64,000 nt of DNA from an uncultured Bacteroidales bacterium (GTDB lineage: Bacteria; Bacteroidota; Bacteroidia; Bacteroidales; UBA932), in assembly GCA_944322565.1 (NCBI GenBank), contig CALUPG010000002.1, forward strand, positions 124,001-188,000, in the 5' to 3' direction. The notes under the pieces were generated by a model. The model saw only the letters and a program-made list of their open reading frames with translations. It was not told the DNA's origin and did not search any database. A program made the position numbers and the translations under genes. Positions 1-10,500 of this stretch are shown piece by piece (position 1 is the stretch's first letter; each line of letters begins with the position of its first letter).

Positions 1-402
1 CCGAAATACTACAGAAAACAATATACCCTTGTTGACACATCTTATTTCCCGGTCATGGTGGAAGGCATGTACAGGGCTGTGAACAGCGGATACGGCTCGG
101 GAGCGACAGCTGCAGTGGCTGCAGTTGAAGGGCTGGACATCTGCGGGAAGACCGGCACGGCACAGAACCCCCTCGGAGATGACAACTCGGTATTCATCTG
201 CTTTGCACCGAAAGACGACCCCAAGATAGCAGTGGCGGCATATGTGGAGCACGGTTCATTCGGAGCCAGATGGGCGGCTCCCATAGCGTCCCTTCTGGTG
301 GAGAAATACCTCAACGGAGAAATCGGGGAAAGCCGCAGACCGCTTGAGAAGCGTGTGCTGGAAGGCAATCTCCTTGACAAGATGAACATAAAGGGAAACT
401 GA
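1..402 (+). CDS. mrdA: Penicillin-binding protein 2 (peptidoglycan transpeptidase), C-terminal part only
   Basis: The gene enters from the left edge in frame 1, so only the last 133 residues are seen. The fragment has the third transpeptidase motif KTGTAQ (about bases 148-165), where KTG lines the active site of D,D-transpeptidases, followed by the usual beta strand (SVFICFAP) and C-terminal helix. PBP2 cross-links peptidoglycan during cell elongation and works with RodA, whose gene starts 26 bases downstream on the same strand. That neighbour is why I choose PBP2 (mrdA) rather than the FtsI class. The protein acts in the periplasm, anchored in the inner membrane. The N-terminal anchor and dimerisation domain lie outside the window. 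Confidence 0.9.
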   Translation, partial: PKYYRKQYTLVDTSYFPVMVEGMYRAVNSGYGSGATAAVAAVEGLDICGKTGTAQNPLGDDNSVFICFAPKDDPKIAVAAYVEHGSFGARWAAPIASLLVEKYLNGEIGESRRPLEKRVLEGNLLDKMNIKGN

Positions 403-427
403 ACTGCAACAGACACAAAGAAGAGAG

Positions 428-1888
428 ATGAACAGACTGACAGGAAGAGGAGTGATGGAAACGATAGACTGGAGGCTGGTAATATGCTACCTGCTCCTCA
501 TTCTCATCGGCTGGATGAACATCTATGCCTCCATTCATTCCACCGAGCCTGCCTCCATCTTTGACTTTTCATGCAGGAGCGGCAAGCAGTTCGTCTGGAT
601 TGTCTCATCACTCGGACTTGCCGCAATCATTCTCTTTGCACTGAACCCGAGAATCTACGAAAGTCTCTCTGTCCCGATTTACGGCTTCACAATCCTTCTG
701 CTGATAGCCGTGATTTTCCTCGGGACTGAAGTCAAGGGCTCAAGGTCATGGTTCTCGTTCGGCCCGGTCAGTTTCCAGCCTGCGGAACTTTCCAAAATTG
801 CCACATCACTGATGCTCGCCACAGTCATGAGCCAGTCCGGGTTCAGGATGTCCAACATGAAGCATTTCCTTGCCACAGCTGCCGTCATCATTGTGCCCAT
901 GGCAATAATAGTGGCGCAGAGTGAAACAGGTTCCGCCCTCGTATATGTCGGCTTCGTCTTCATGCTTTACAGGGAAGGGCTTTCGGGCTGGCTGCTGTTC
1001 ATAATCGGAATGGCCATACTTCTGTTCATTCTGACGCTGACATCATCAGCGTACACCTCCATTCTGGTGCTCGCCATTGTCACCACCTTGTGCAGCGCCA
1101 TGTATTATGACAGGATAAAATCCTGGCTGAAGATATATCTGCCGTCTTTCATAGTCCTCGGCCTGCTTCCGTTTCTGCATGACAAACTTTCCGGCCTGAC
1201 AGACAATCCGGAGGCGTTCATCCTCAAGGTCAAGCCCATGTATATTTTTGCCGCAGCCGCGGCGGTCTCTATTCCCATAATGGCTTTCAAGGCTTTCCGC
1301 TCAGGCGGAGCATTCAGATGGCTCGCCATAGCCTCTTTCATAGTCGGAGTCCTCTTCGTCTTCTCCGTGGACTTTCTCTTCCACGATGTGCTGCAGGACC
1401 ATCAGCGCAAGCGCATCGAAGTATTGCTGGGGCTTAAGGATGACCCGACAGGAGTCGGCTACAATGTCAACCAGTCCATGATAGCCATCGGCTCCGGCGG
1501 ATTCTTCGGCAAAGGCTTCCTCAAGGGGACCCAGACCACATACGGCTTCGTGCCCGAACAGAGCACGGACTTCATCTTCTGCACAATAGGAGAAGAGTGG
1601 GGCTTCGTCGGGGCCGCAGCAGTGATTTTCCTGTATGTATTCCTGATATGGAGAATAATCGCCGATGCCGAGCAATGCCGGGAGGCCTTTACGCGCATCT
1701 ACGGCTACTGTGTGGCAGGCTGTATCTTCATGCACCTGTTCATCAATATCGGCATGACTGTCGGCCTTATGCCGGTCATCGGCATCCCTCTTCCGTTTAT
1801 CAGCTACGGAGGCTCGTCCCTGTGGGCGTTCACCGTCCTTCTGTTCATCTTCATCGCCCTCGTAAGGAACGAAAGGAAATATTTCTGA
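428..1888 (+). CDS. rodA: RodA, SEDS-family peptidoglycan glycosyltransferase
   Basis: This polytopic inner-membrane protein of 486 residues belongs to the FtsW/RodA/SpoVE (SEDS) family, which polymerises lipid II into glycan strands for lateral wall growth. Family signatures visible are SWFSFGPVSFQPAELSK in the first third and the C-terminal block IPLPFISYGGSS, both close to consensus (QPAE replaces the commoner QPSE). It is somewhat longer than the roughly 370-420 residues of proteobacterial RodA because of an extended middle region, as is common in Bacteroidales. It follows the PBP2 gene by 26 bases and is probably co-transcribed with it. An alternative start lies at the ninth codon after the first (Met10, base 455). 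Confidence 0.93.
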   Translation: MNRLTGRGVMETIDWRLVICYLLLILIGWMNIYASIHSTEPASIFDFSCRSGKQFVWIVSSLGLAAIILFALNPRIYESLSVPIYGFTILLLIAVIFLGTEVKGSRSWFSFGPVSFQPAELSKIATSLMLATVMSQSGFRMSNMKHFLATAAVIIVPMAIIVAQSETGSALVYVGFVFMLYREGLSGWLLFIIGMAILLFILTLTSSAYTSILVLAIVTTLCSAMYYDRIKSWLKIYLPSFIVLGLLPFLHDKLSGLTDNPEAFILKVKPMYIFAAAAAVSIPIMAFKAFRSGGAFRWLAIASFIVGVLFVFSVDFLFHDVLQDHQRKRIEVLLGLKDDPTGVGYNVNQSMIAIGSGGFFGKGFLKGTQTTYGFVPEQSTDFIFCTIGEEWGFVGAAAVIFLYVFLIWRIIADAEQCREAFTRIYGYCVAGCIFMHLFINIGMTVGLMPVIGIPLPFISYGGSSLWAFTVLLFIFIALVRNERKYF

Positions 1889-1919
1889 CAGAACCGTCAG
1901 TACACGGCCTGACTTGAAA

Positions 1920-3383
1920 TCAACGGCCGCCGATTGCTTCAGCCTTGTCCACCATAGAGAAGAACCGTGACCTGTGCCCGTACGGGTCAAAGCTGCAGGC
2001 ATCCCGCCCGAGGTCATAGACCAGAGAATATGAAGCATCACCCCTATATTCGGACTGACGCAATATAAGGCCGAAAGTTCCCACGGACAGGGCAAAGCGC
2101 ATATTTTCCGAAGCATCTTCCCATGCCGCAGGAGCATCCTTCAGGTCGAGGGACACCGGGCGGGACTCCGACTGTCCCGGCTTCTTGTAGCGCACATCGA
2201 ATGTCAGGTAACTTGCGCCCTGGTTCACATCCGGATTCAGAATCAGCTCATACAATGCAGTGATTGTCTGTCCTGAACCTATCTCCCCGGCATCCTTTCC
2301 GTCATCTTCGAAATCATCGTTTTCAAGCGTCCTGTTCTCATATCCTATAAGCCTGTAGCTGCCGACGGCTTCAGGGTTGAAGCTGACCTGTATCTTGACA
2401 TCATCCGCAGCCGGGAAAAAGCGGCTGAAATTCTCCACAAACACGCGCTCTATCTCCTCCGGAGAGTCTATGTATTCGTATGTACCGTCGCCGCAATCGG
2501 CCAACTGCTCCATCATCGCGTCATTATAGTTGCCGTAACCCACTCCGAGAGTCGTGAGGTAAATTCCGCTGTCCCTCTTGGTTGAAATGAGTTCCTTGAG
2601 AGCCTCTACAGATGACATGCCGACATTGAAATCCCCGTCGGAGCCGAGAATAATCCTGTTGTTGCCTCCCTCAATGAAATTCTCCTGAGCCAGCTCATAC
2701 GCAGTCTTTATGCCGGCTGCTCCGGCTGTAGACCCCCCGGCCTCCATGCTGCGGATCCGGGACTTGATCATGGCCCTGTTCGCGTCACTTACCGGCGTAC
2801 TCCCGAGTATGACCTTATCGGCTCCGGCATATACTACTATGGACACGAAATCATCCTCCGAAAGAGAATCCATGAGTCTGCAGAAGCCCTCCTTCAGTAT
2901 AGGGAGATCCTCATACATTGACCCTGATACATCTATCAGAAACACATAATTGGAATGACGCTGCTGCGTGTCATCAAGATCCTTTCCCCTGATGCCGAGC
3001 CGCAGCACATGATGTCCCTCATGCCACGGGCACGTACTCATCTCCGCATTAACGGCAAGATTTTCCTCGCCCGACGGAGCCGGATAATCAAAAGTGAAAT
3101 AATTCAGGAACTCCTCAATCCTCACGGCGTATTTCGGAGGCATAGTTCCCTGATTGAGGATTCTGCGCACATTGGCAAACGAGCCGCCGTCAGCATCCAC
3201 CGAAAATGTCGATACAGGCTGCTCGGCTGTACTCACGAACGGATTCTCCTCATATTGTGCATAATTCTCCCCTGCAACCTCCGGGAAATAATCCCCGACA
3301 TAATAGTTGTCACCGAAATCAAAAGAGCAGCCGCAGAGGCCGGACACGGCAACCACCGCCGGAATAAACAGATGTTTTTTCAT
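1920..3383 (-). CDS. von Willebrand factor type A lipoprotein (YfbK-like)
   Basis: This protein of 487 residues starts with a lipoprotein signal peptide ending in GLCGC (lipid-modified Cys19). An N-terminal vWA-associated region (PVSTFSVDADGGSFANVRR) precedes a vWA domain with the MIDAS metal site DVSGS near residue 150. A C-terminal DUF3520-like segment ends in KAEAIGG. The arrangement matches the YfbK family of surface or periplasmic vWA lipoproteins found widely in Bacteroidota. The function is unknown; vWA domains usually bind protein partners through a divalent cation. It is convergent with rodA with 31 bases between the stops and has no obvious operon partner. Family assignment is firm, biological role is not. 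Confidence 0.85.
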   Translation of the reverse strand: MKKHLFIPAVVAVSGLCGCSFDFGDNYYVGDYFPEVAGENYAQYEENPFVSTAEQPVSTFSVDADGGSFANVRRILNQGTMPPKYAVRIEEFLNYFTFDYPAPSGEENLAVNAEMSTCPWHEGHHVLRLGIRGKDLDDTQQRHSNYVFLIDVSGSMYEDLPILKEGFCRLMDSLSEDDFVSIVVYAGADKVILGSTPVSDANRAMIKSRIRSMEAGGSTAGAAGIKTAYELAQENFIEGGNNRIILGSDGDFNVGMSSVEALKELISTKRDSGIYLTTLGVGYGNYNDAMMEQLADCGDGTYEYIDSPEEIERVFVENFSRFFPAADDVKIQVSFNPEAVGSYRLIGYENRTLENDDFEDDGKDAGEIGSGQTITALYELILNPDVNQGASYLTFDVRYKKPGQSESRPVSLDLKDAPAAWEDASENMRFALSVGTFGLILRQSEYRGDASYSLVYDLGRDACSFDPYGHRSRFFSMVDKAEAIGGR

Positions 3384-3430
3384 AATACAGACATTTTACA
3401 GGTCAGCACACGATCATTTGCGAAGTTATC

Positions 3431-3448
3431 TTTTTTCTCGAGAAAAAA
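3431..3448. promoter_or_regulatory. 18-bp perfect palindrome upstream of the vWA lipoprotein gene
   Basis: TTTTTTCTCGAGAAAAAA reads the same on both strands. It lies beside TAACTTCG (minus strand, 3421-3428), a one-mismatch version of the -7 element for the vWA gene. It could be an operator or a simple structured spacer. Confidence 0.35.
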
Positions 3449-3511
3449 CAATACTGGACATTTGCTTAATATATAATGTATAATTCCCGGTATCCGGCAA
3501 ACAGCACAAAC

Positions 3512-3548
3512 AAAAAGATGGTCCGAAGTGAACCTTCAGACCATCTTT
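3512..3548 (-). terminator. Rho-independent terminator of the SusCD/GH18 operon
   Basis: A 10-bp perfect stem (3514-3523 with 3539-3548) is extended by an inner GAAG/CTTC pairing. On the minus strand it is followed by a run of T. It lies 25 bases past the stop codon of the last gene of the polysaccharide-utilisation operon. Confidence 0.85.
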
Positions 3549-3572
3549 CATAAGTTGAACTACTTGGCTATA

Positions 3573-4787
3573 TTACTTCCAAGGCGTCTCAGTGTCCTGA
3601 CTGGAAATATTTTCGTTCCATGTGAAGCTTGTACTTGTAACAAGCGGATGTCCGTTTCCGGTAAGATCCTCAAACTGATGAGTTCCTTCAACTTCTGAAT
3701 ATGTAGCCCTGTTGATACGCCAATAACCCTCAAGTCCCTCGCTGTTTGCATTTACAAATGTCATATTATTGGCTATCTGCTCCGGAGTCCTTACAACAGA
3801 CCATATTCTGGCTTCTGTGAACATTATGTTACATCCAACCCACCAGCTTGAGCCTGTACCATGGCCACCATCTCCAGAGGAACCGCCAAACCAGCTGGCC
3901 GTTGGGAAAGAACCGTCACCGACATCTCCAGATGTAACATCACCCGTTCCTACCTGTGTTCCATTATAATACAACAGACCTTTAGAACCATCCCATGTAT
4001 AGGCCAGATGCTGCCAGCAGTTTACATCAAAACCGACCAACGGGTTCGGGTTGATATATGCAGGCGTCCCCTGGAACTGCACTGCAGAATGGGCCTTGAC
4101 ATCCTCCTGATCGCTCTGAGGGTCCTCAAAGCGGAAAAGTATACTTGCCCCGTTGGAGAACACATCCCTGTTTCTGTTAGCAGTATTGCTTACCTGGAAT
4201 CTTACTTCAATCGTAAATCCTGTTGGGAACGAGCCATTGAAATTCTCTGCCTTAAGTCCTGTTGCCCCATTAAATTGTGCCAAATCATTGATAAGGACAG
4301 TCTCAATGGCAATCACATATGCTGATGTTACAGGAGTAGGTTCAACACTTCCAGAAACCTTTTCAAGCCTTAGCGGCAAAGCGAGAGGCGTGCCAGTAAG
4401 CTCATTTGGAAGAGTAGAAATATGTATGGATACCGGATCTGCCGAGTACTCACCTGCCGGAATCAAAATTTCGCCTCCCAGATCACAATAATCTGCCGGC
4501 AACATTTCATATCCTGCGCTCTGTTCGCGGTTGTAAGTATTCAGGACATTTTCATCCGCAACAAACCTGAACACGACATCCTCCTCGGTTCTGTCTGTCA
4601 AAGTAACCGTCAATGAATAGTCGGCACCCGTTTCGCCTAACGAAACTACTGTTCCGCTTACTCCTGAAGACTGTACGCTTTCATTTATGAATGCATGTAT
4701 TCCTCCTACCCCATATTCTGCATCATTACATCCCACAGCAGATGCAGCGAGGATAAGACAAAGTCCAATTTTAAATATATTTTTCAT
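3573..4787 (-). CDS. DUF1735 and LamG domain surface lipoprotein
   Basis: This 404-residue lipoprotein (lipobox ASAVGC, Cys20) has an N-terminal DUF1735 module (about residues 35-150; Bacteroidota glycan-binding/BT_3987-type N-terminal domain) and a C-terminal concanavalin-like LamG/laminin-G_3 fold (about 165-395; blocks GFTIEVRFQV, HLAYTWDG, LEGYWR). It is the last gene of the SusC-SusD-GH18 operon, with 20 bases between it and the GH18 gene. By analogy with N-glycan loci of Bacteroides it is probably a cell-surface glycan-binding protein that holds substrate for the GH18 enzyme. No catalytic residues can be assigned. The sequence looks AT-richer than its neighbours, in keeping with the mobility of such operons. 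Confidence 0.85.
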   Translation of the reverse strand: MKNIFKIGLCLILAASAVGCNDAEYGVGGIHAFINESVQSSGVSGTVVSLGETGADYSLTVTLTDRTEEDVVFRFVADENVLNTYNREQSAGYEMLPADYCDLGGEILIPAGEYSADPVSIHISTLPNELTGTPLALPLRLEKVSGSVEPTPVTSAYVIAIETVLINDLAQFNGATGLKAENFNGSFPTGFTIEVRFQVSNTANRNRDVFSNGASILFRFEDPQSDQEDVKAHSAVQFQGTPAYINPNPLVGFDVNCWQHLAYTWDGSKGLLYYNGTQVGTGDVTSGDVGDGSFPTASWFGGSSGDGGHGTGSSWWVGCNIMFTEARIWSVVRTPEQIANNMTFVNANSEGLEGYWRINRATYSEVEGTHQFEDLTGNGHPLVTSTSFTWNENISSQDTETPWK

Positions 4788-4807
4788 CTCAAATTCTCTT
4801 TAAAACA

Positions 4808-5998
4808 TTATGATACCGGAACATAATCCTCTGGAGACAATGCCTTTTCGGGAGAAGATGGATTCTGCTGCTGAATAGCCCTACGCATCCACTTGAACAT
4901 AGGCGTATTTGACCTCTCGTTACTGAATCTGTATCCTCCGAATCCTCCTTTGCGGAAATCATTGTCCGGATTCCAAGATGCAAAGCCGACCAACGACGGC
5001 ATTACAGATTTCGACCAAGTCCTGCCCTGATCGTCAGTCCAATAATATCCTCCGTTCAGACAGTCAATGGCACTTTCCAGATTGTCCGTAACGACAAATT
5101 TATTCGTTACTTCTTCTTCGGACAATGTCGAACTGAAGGTGTTGATAACCTGATTGAGACGTGTTTGAAGCGAAGCATTTCCTGACATATAGGTACCATA
5201 GTCCTGATCAGCTGTCATTCCGCAATTTGTCGGAGGTGTACCTCCAGGAACTGAATAAGCCTGTGAAACAAGGTAATTGCAATACGGACCGATTTCTGCC
5301 GCCAGCCTATTGACATAACCGTCAATTATAAGCAACTGGTCTGTCCCTGACTTAGGTCCGAAATACTTTCCGAGCTCCTGTACAAACCATGTGAAGTATG
5401 TCATATTCTGATCCAGCGATCCACCAGGTTCATAATCTATGTCAATCCCGTCATACCCGTAAAAATCTATGGTATCACGGATTGCCGCCGCATATTTGGC
5501 GAGGGAAGACCTTATGGCCTCATCGTTCCCGTCTTCCCACCCCCAGAATGCTTTCTGGTCATCCAGTGTGACACCTTCATTCCCGGATGTATACTCAGGT
5601 GGTGTAAAACTGTTACCTACATTGGAAGCAAAGAAGCATACTGTCACCTTTGTCCCTTTGACGTCCTGAACAAAACGAAGATCTTCTTTCTGTTCCGGAG
5701 AAATCCCTCTGGAATTATCCCACAGGGATATGATATCCATTGAATCCGGTACGGCGGACAGCATCCTTGAAGTTGACAGACCAGGCTCACCCCAACCGTC
5801 ATACCAGCCGAAGGCTATGGCATGATCCGATTCCTTGTAGGCTCGCAGGGCAGCATAATAGGCATCGTCCTTGGCAACTTCGGTCAGAGAATACTCATCG
5901 AAGGCCTCAGTCTCAGGAGTCATCCAGTCACTGCAGCCTGCCGCAGCACAGGCAGCGGCTGCAATTATTACCGATTTGAATATATTGATTCTTTTCAT
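4808..5998 (-). CDS. GH18 family endo-beta-N-acetylglucosaminidase-like lipoprotein
   Basis: This 396-residue protein has a lipoprotein signal ending AAAGC (Cys22) and a glycoside hydrolase family 18 barrel. The catalytic motif DxxDxDxE is intact as DGIDIDYE, with Asp183, Asp186, Asp188 and Glu190 the presumed acid. GH18 enzymes use substrate-assisted catalysis through the N-acetyl group of GlcNAc. In Bacteroides operons with this architecture they are usually endo-beta-N-acetylglucosaminidases that cut the chitobiose core of N-glycans; chitinase activity is the alternative. It is translated from the susCD operon (20 bases after susD, 20 before DUF1735-LamG) and should face outward on the outer membrane. 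Activity is inferred from the motif; substrate specificity is not readable. Confidence 0.85.
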   Translation of the reverse strand: MKRINIFKSVIIAAAACAAAGCSDWMTPETEAFDEYSLTEVAKDDAYYAALRAYKESDHAIAFGWYDGWGEPGLSTSRMLSAVPDSMDIISLWDNSRGISPEQKEDLRFVQDVKGTKVTVCFFASNVGNSFTPPEYTSGNEGVTLDDQKAFWGWEDGNDEAIRSSLAKYAAAIRDTIDFYGYDGIDIDYEPGGSLDQNMTYFTWFVQELGKYFGPKSGTDQLLIIDGYVNRLAAEIGPYCNYLVSQAYSVPGGTPPTNCGMTADQDYGTYMSGNASLQTRLNQVINTFSSTLSEEEVTNKFVVTDNLESAIDCLNGGYYWTDDQGRTWSKSVMPSLVGFASWNPDNDFRKGGFGGYRFSNERSNTPMFKWMRRAIQQQNPSSPEKALSPEDYVPVS

Positions 5999-6018
5999 AT
6001 CAATTCAACTGTTAAAAT

Positions 6019-7539
6019 TTAAATTCCCCTGTCCTGCCAGAAAAGCGGAGTACTTTCATGGTCAGCGCCTCCGAGATTTGACACGGCAGTATTGTAGTTG
6101 TCTTCATTGAGACTCGCTTCTGTATAAGGATAGCGCAGACGGTGATAATTCTTTATGGAACTGATGGTCGCATTCGGCTCCTGCGTGGCAACGGACTCGC
6201 ACAGTTCAGGATAGCCGGTACGCCGGTATTCCGCCCATGCCTCAAGGCCCATAGGGAAGTTGGCAATCCACTTCTGGGTGATTATCTGCTCAAGATGCTT
6301 GTCTGCCGTGCTCTCTGCATCCCAGGCTATCTTGACTTCAGTCGAGCGGGCATATGTCTGGTTAAGGAAATCGCTGTGGTCTGCAGGAATGCTTGAGTCA
6401 TCCGCAATGTACGCGGCAGCACTGCCGGCCCCCCACTGCTCGAATGACAGGGATATCCCGTTCTCATAATATGTCTTGGCATCGCCGCTGATCCAGCCGC
6501 GGAGCACGGCTTCCGCAAGCAGGAACTGGCTCTCTGCTGCGACAAAGACAGGAAGCTTGGTAGAGGCAAGGAAATTAGGCTGGGAGAACGGGGTGGAACT
6601 TGCCTTGTCGAAATTGGCCGGCTGCCCCATCTTTATGCCCTGATATGTCACAGTCCCCGATGTCGCAGCGGTGAAGTAGAACGGCATGCGCGGGTCATTG
6701 TATCCGTTCATGTAGTCTGTAATGCTGGCATTGATCCTGATGTCGCCCCAAGAGGATGCTGCGAGCTGATAAGGATTACCCTGGGTCTTCGGGTCAACCA
6801 GGGCATTTTCACTGTTAGAGGTGATGTATCCGCACTCGGAGTTCATGGCGCGGACAAACTCATCCTCAAATCCTGCCCTCATGGCTGCCCTCATGGCCAG
6901 CGATACGCCAAGCTTTGCCCAGTTGGCATAATTGCCGCTGTATATGGCATCGGAAGTCCCGATAGGAGATGCTCCTACCTGAGCCGAATACTGGTAGAGC
7001 ACATCGGCAGCCGAAAGAAGATCATCGATGATGTTCCTGTAGACATCTTCTCCGGTATCGTATGCCACATACATGTCTCCGTCACGCACCTGGCTGTAAG
7101 GGATAGGACCGTAGCAGTCTGTGACCCTCATCATGGATGCAGCCTTCACGAGCTTGGCAAAGGCGAACCAGTGTCCTTCTCCGTCGGTAAGATCCTCAAC
7201 CTTGAAGTAGTTGCTGTATACTCCCTGAAAAGCCTGGTCATATACAGATACATTCCAGCCGTCGGAAACATTGAATGTGTCAAAGTTGGCTCCCTGCCAT
7301 CTGTTGACATTGGTGAAATAGCCGCCGAGAGACCCGACCATCTGATCTGCCATCTGCGAGCTGTTCTGCTGGACATACATCATCGTCTCTATCATCGAAG
7401 GGATGACGAGCGAAGGACTCTCGGCACGGAGGGCATACTGGTCTGTATTGTACTCCGGAAAGTTCTTTGTACACCCTGCAACAGCGACAAGACCGCCGAT
7501 TACGGCAGCATTTGCAAATATTTTGAAAATTGTATTCAT
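6019..7539 (-). CDS. SusD-like glycan-binding outer-membrane lipoprotein (SusD_2/RagB group)
   Basis: This 506-residue lipoprotein (AVAGC, Cys23) has the start typical of the SusD-like group with NFPEYNTDQYA, the TPR-like helical core (for example YANWAKLGVSLAMRAAMR) and the late NYHRLRYPY segment. SusD proteins form the lid over the SusC transporter and bind oligosaccharides at the cell surface. It lies 21 bases downstream of the susC-like gene, as expected for an obligate pair. Its sequence type resembles PF12741/PF12771 more than classical SusD. Ligand identity is unknown; the downstream GH18 gene suggests GlcNAc-containing glycans. Confidence 0.92.
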   Translation of the reverse strand: MNTIFKIFANAAVIGGLVAVAGCTKNFPEYNTDQYALRAESPSLVIPSMIETMMYVQQNSSQMADQMVGSLGGYFTNVNRWQGANFDTFNVSDGWNVSVYDQAFQGVYSNYFKVEDLTDGEGHWFAFAKLVKAASMMRVTDCYGPIPYSQVRDGDMYVAYDTGEDVYRNIIDDLLSAADVLYQYSAQVGASPIGTSDAIYSGNYANWAKLGVSLAMRAAMRAGFEDEFVRAMNSECGYITSNSENALVDPKTQGNPYQLAASSWGDIRINASITDYMNGYNDPRMPFYFTAATSGTVTYQGIKMGQPANFDKASSTPFSQPNFLASTKLPVFVAAESQFLLAEAVLRGWISGDAKTYYENGISLSFEQWGAGSAAAYIADDSSIPADHSDFLNQTYARSTEVKIAWDAESTADKHLEQIITQKWIANFPMGLEAWAEYRRTGYPELCESVATQEPNATISSIKNYHRLRYPYTEASLNEDNYNTAVSNLGGADHESTPLFWQDRGI

Positions 7540-7560
7540 ATCTGTGTCCTTATTGCATTG

Positions 7561-10500
7561 TTAGAACTGGAATTTGACATTGAATCCGAGGTTCCTTGTA
7601 CTCGGAAGCATGAAGTAGTCGACTCCCTGATAGTAATTGCTGCTTGTGGAAGCGGAAAGCTCAGGGTCAAACGGAGCCTTGCAGTAGATCATGGCGAGGT
7701 TTCTTGCCACGAAGCCCACGGTAAGTCCCATCTTGTTGTTGAACCATTTTCTCGGGAAAGTGTAGTTCAGGGTGAGTTCCTGGAGGCGGATGTTGGTGGC
7801 ATCATACAGATAGTACGCACCGTGTCCGCCGCTACCTGTGGATATGGTCTGATAGTATGACTGCGCATCGAGCAAACCGAAGTTTACAGGAATACCGCCG
7901 TTGTCCCTCATCTCGGCAGATGCTTCAGATGCACCATAGAAGTCGAGGATACCCTGAGTGGCTGAATATACGAGGCCGCCGATGCGGGCAGTGAGGACTA
8001 CGCCGAGGGATACGCCCTTGTAGCTGAATGTATTGCTCCATCCGAGATTGGCCTTAGGTGCGAGCTGTCCGACTTTCACGAAGTCTGTCCTCTCCATCGA
8101 GATGCGTCCGTTGGCATCAACATCGACATATCCGTTGAGGTCTCTCTTGATGAAATTGTTCACATAGATGTCGGTAAGAGAACCACCCTGACGGAGAATT
8201 ACGCGAGGTGCGACATTCTCGCCTCCGAGCCAGTCCTTCTGGATTTCATCGATGGTGACATTCTCGCCTGTGATAGGGTTGACGATGTCATTGGCGAGCT
8301 CGACAATCTTGTTCTCATTGAATGTAAGAGTGAAGCCGCTGTCCCATGTGAAGTCGCCCCAGGTGTTGTTGTAGCCGAGGGCGAGCTCGACTCCCTGGTT
8401 CTGGACATTACCGGTCTGCGCGATGAAGTTGTCATAGCCTGTGGAGGCGGCAAGGTCACCGTATACAGTCTGGTTGAAGGTATTGGAACGGTAGTATGTC
8501 ACATCCAGGCTGAGGCCCTTGAGGAAACGCATGTTGACACCGATTTCCCATGAACGGGTGTCTTCAGGCTTGAGATCCCTGTAAGGGTAAGTCTTGCTCT
8601 GGGTCCAGAGGTCCGTCTGGTCGTTGTAGTCGAGACTCGGATTGGAAATCCACCTTGAGAACGGAGATGCGACCTGAGAATATGAGCCGCGGACTTTCAG
8701 GAAGTCAAACCACTTCGGCATTTCAACAAGGTTGGAAATGACGGCGGAAAGACCCACTGAAGGATAGAAGAATGAGGACTGTGATGAATATGCAAGCTGC
8801 GAAGCCCAGTCGTTTCTTCCTGTGACAGTAAGATAGACGGCGTCATTCCAGCCCACCTCAACCGATGCAAACACCGACTGAGTCTGGTCATGCCAGCCGT
8901 TCTCGTCTCTCTTGTATTTGTTGGCTATGTCAAGGTTATTGGCGGAAAAGTAGTTGGCCTCCTTAAGGTCGCCTGTCATCATCGCCGAATAATACCTCTG
9001 GTCATTGATGGATGCTCCGACATTGGCCATGAGGCTCCAGTCTCCCCATTCCTTGTCGATGTTCAGCATCACATCTCCGTAGAAAGACCTGTCGGAGCTG
9101 TTCTCAAGATAGTAGCCACCGTTGTTTCCGCAGAATGTGGTGAGTGTGGAGGCATAGTATTCGCGGGTCTGTTTGTATGTGGACTCGTCGAGTCTTGCGC
9201 GGCCTGTTACATTCATCCAGTCAGTGATGTTCCACTGGAGGGAAGCGTTGAGCATATAGCGGCGCTTGTTCATGTCCCTGTTATTGCGGTTCTGCACCCA
9301 GTAAGGGTTCTGGATGTTGTGTCCTCCGTCCCCGTACGGCCAGTACTGGGTCATCATTCCGCGGACAGGATTCCAGCGTTCATAGTTCTGCACTTCCGAG
9401 AAATCGTCTCCGCGAGGGAAGAGATACAGACCTGTGATAGGGTTGTAATATGTACCCTGGGAAACGAGGTTGTGGTCCCTCTGGATGATGAAGCTGGCTC
9501 CGAAGTCAAGGATGAGCTTGTCGTTGGCAAACTTGGTGGTGTTGCGCGCAGTGAAGTTGTACCTGTCATACTGGCTCTCCGGAACAATACCGGTGGTATT
9601 GGTGGTAGAGGCTGAGATGTATGTCTGGTTCTTCTCGTTTCCTGTGGACAGGGACACGGAATTGATGACATTCGTTCCCGTCTGGAAATACTTGCGCGGA
9701 TCATAGCTGTAGTCAGACGGAAGAGCCGAACCCCAGCTGTACATTCCGCCGCTCTTTCCGTAGCGGGACTGCATCTCCGGCATCATATATACAGTGGAGA
9801 ATGTGGTGCTGTTGCTGACCGTGACAGTAGTCTTGCCCTCTGCTCCTCTCTTCGTGTTTATGACGATGACTCCGTTGGCTGCGTCAGAACCGTAGAGGGC
9901 GGCTGCAGAAGGGCCGGTAAGCATGGAGATGGACTCGATGTCCTCCGGGTTGATGTCGGCAGCTGCCTCTGAGCCCACAGGAGACTCCATAGCGCCGCCC
10001 GTTCCGCCGAAGCTCTTGTTATACATCGGGATACCGTCAATCACATAGAGGACTGTGTTGCTCTTCTCGATGGACTTCATGCCTCGCATCACGACTCTCG
10101 TGGCACTTCCCGGGCCGCTGGCTCCTGAATTGATGGTCACACCTGCAACCTTGCCGACGAGTGAGTTGACGAAGTTGGCATCTTTCACTGCGGTGAGCTC
10201 CTCGGACTTCACCGACTGCACATTGTAGGAAAGGGTCTTTTCCTCTCTCTTGATACCGAGGGCCGTGACAACGACCTCATCAAGGAATTCTGTGGAAACG
10301 GACAGCTTGACATCCTGTGTAGCCTGTCCTACATAGGGAATTTCCTGGGTTTCGTATCCGAGAATGGACACGACGATGACATCTCCGGACTTGAGTCCGC
10401 CGAGTGTGTACTCTCCGTCAAAGCCTGTAGTAACTCCGCCCTGTCCGTCCTTTATCATGACGGCGGCCCCGATTACAGGACCCTGATCATCAGTTACCAC

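Noticed and set aside
1301..2137. Minus-strand open frame spanning the rodA/vWA gene junction
   Set aside because: It is antisense to RodA and in the wrong frame of the vWA gene; composition is unlike a real protein.
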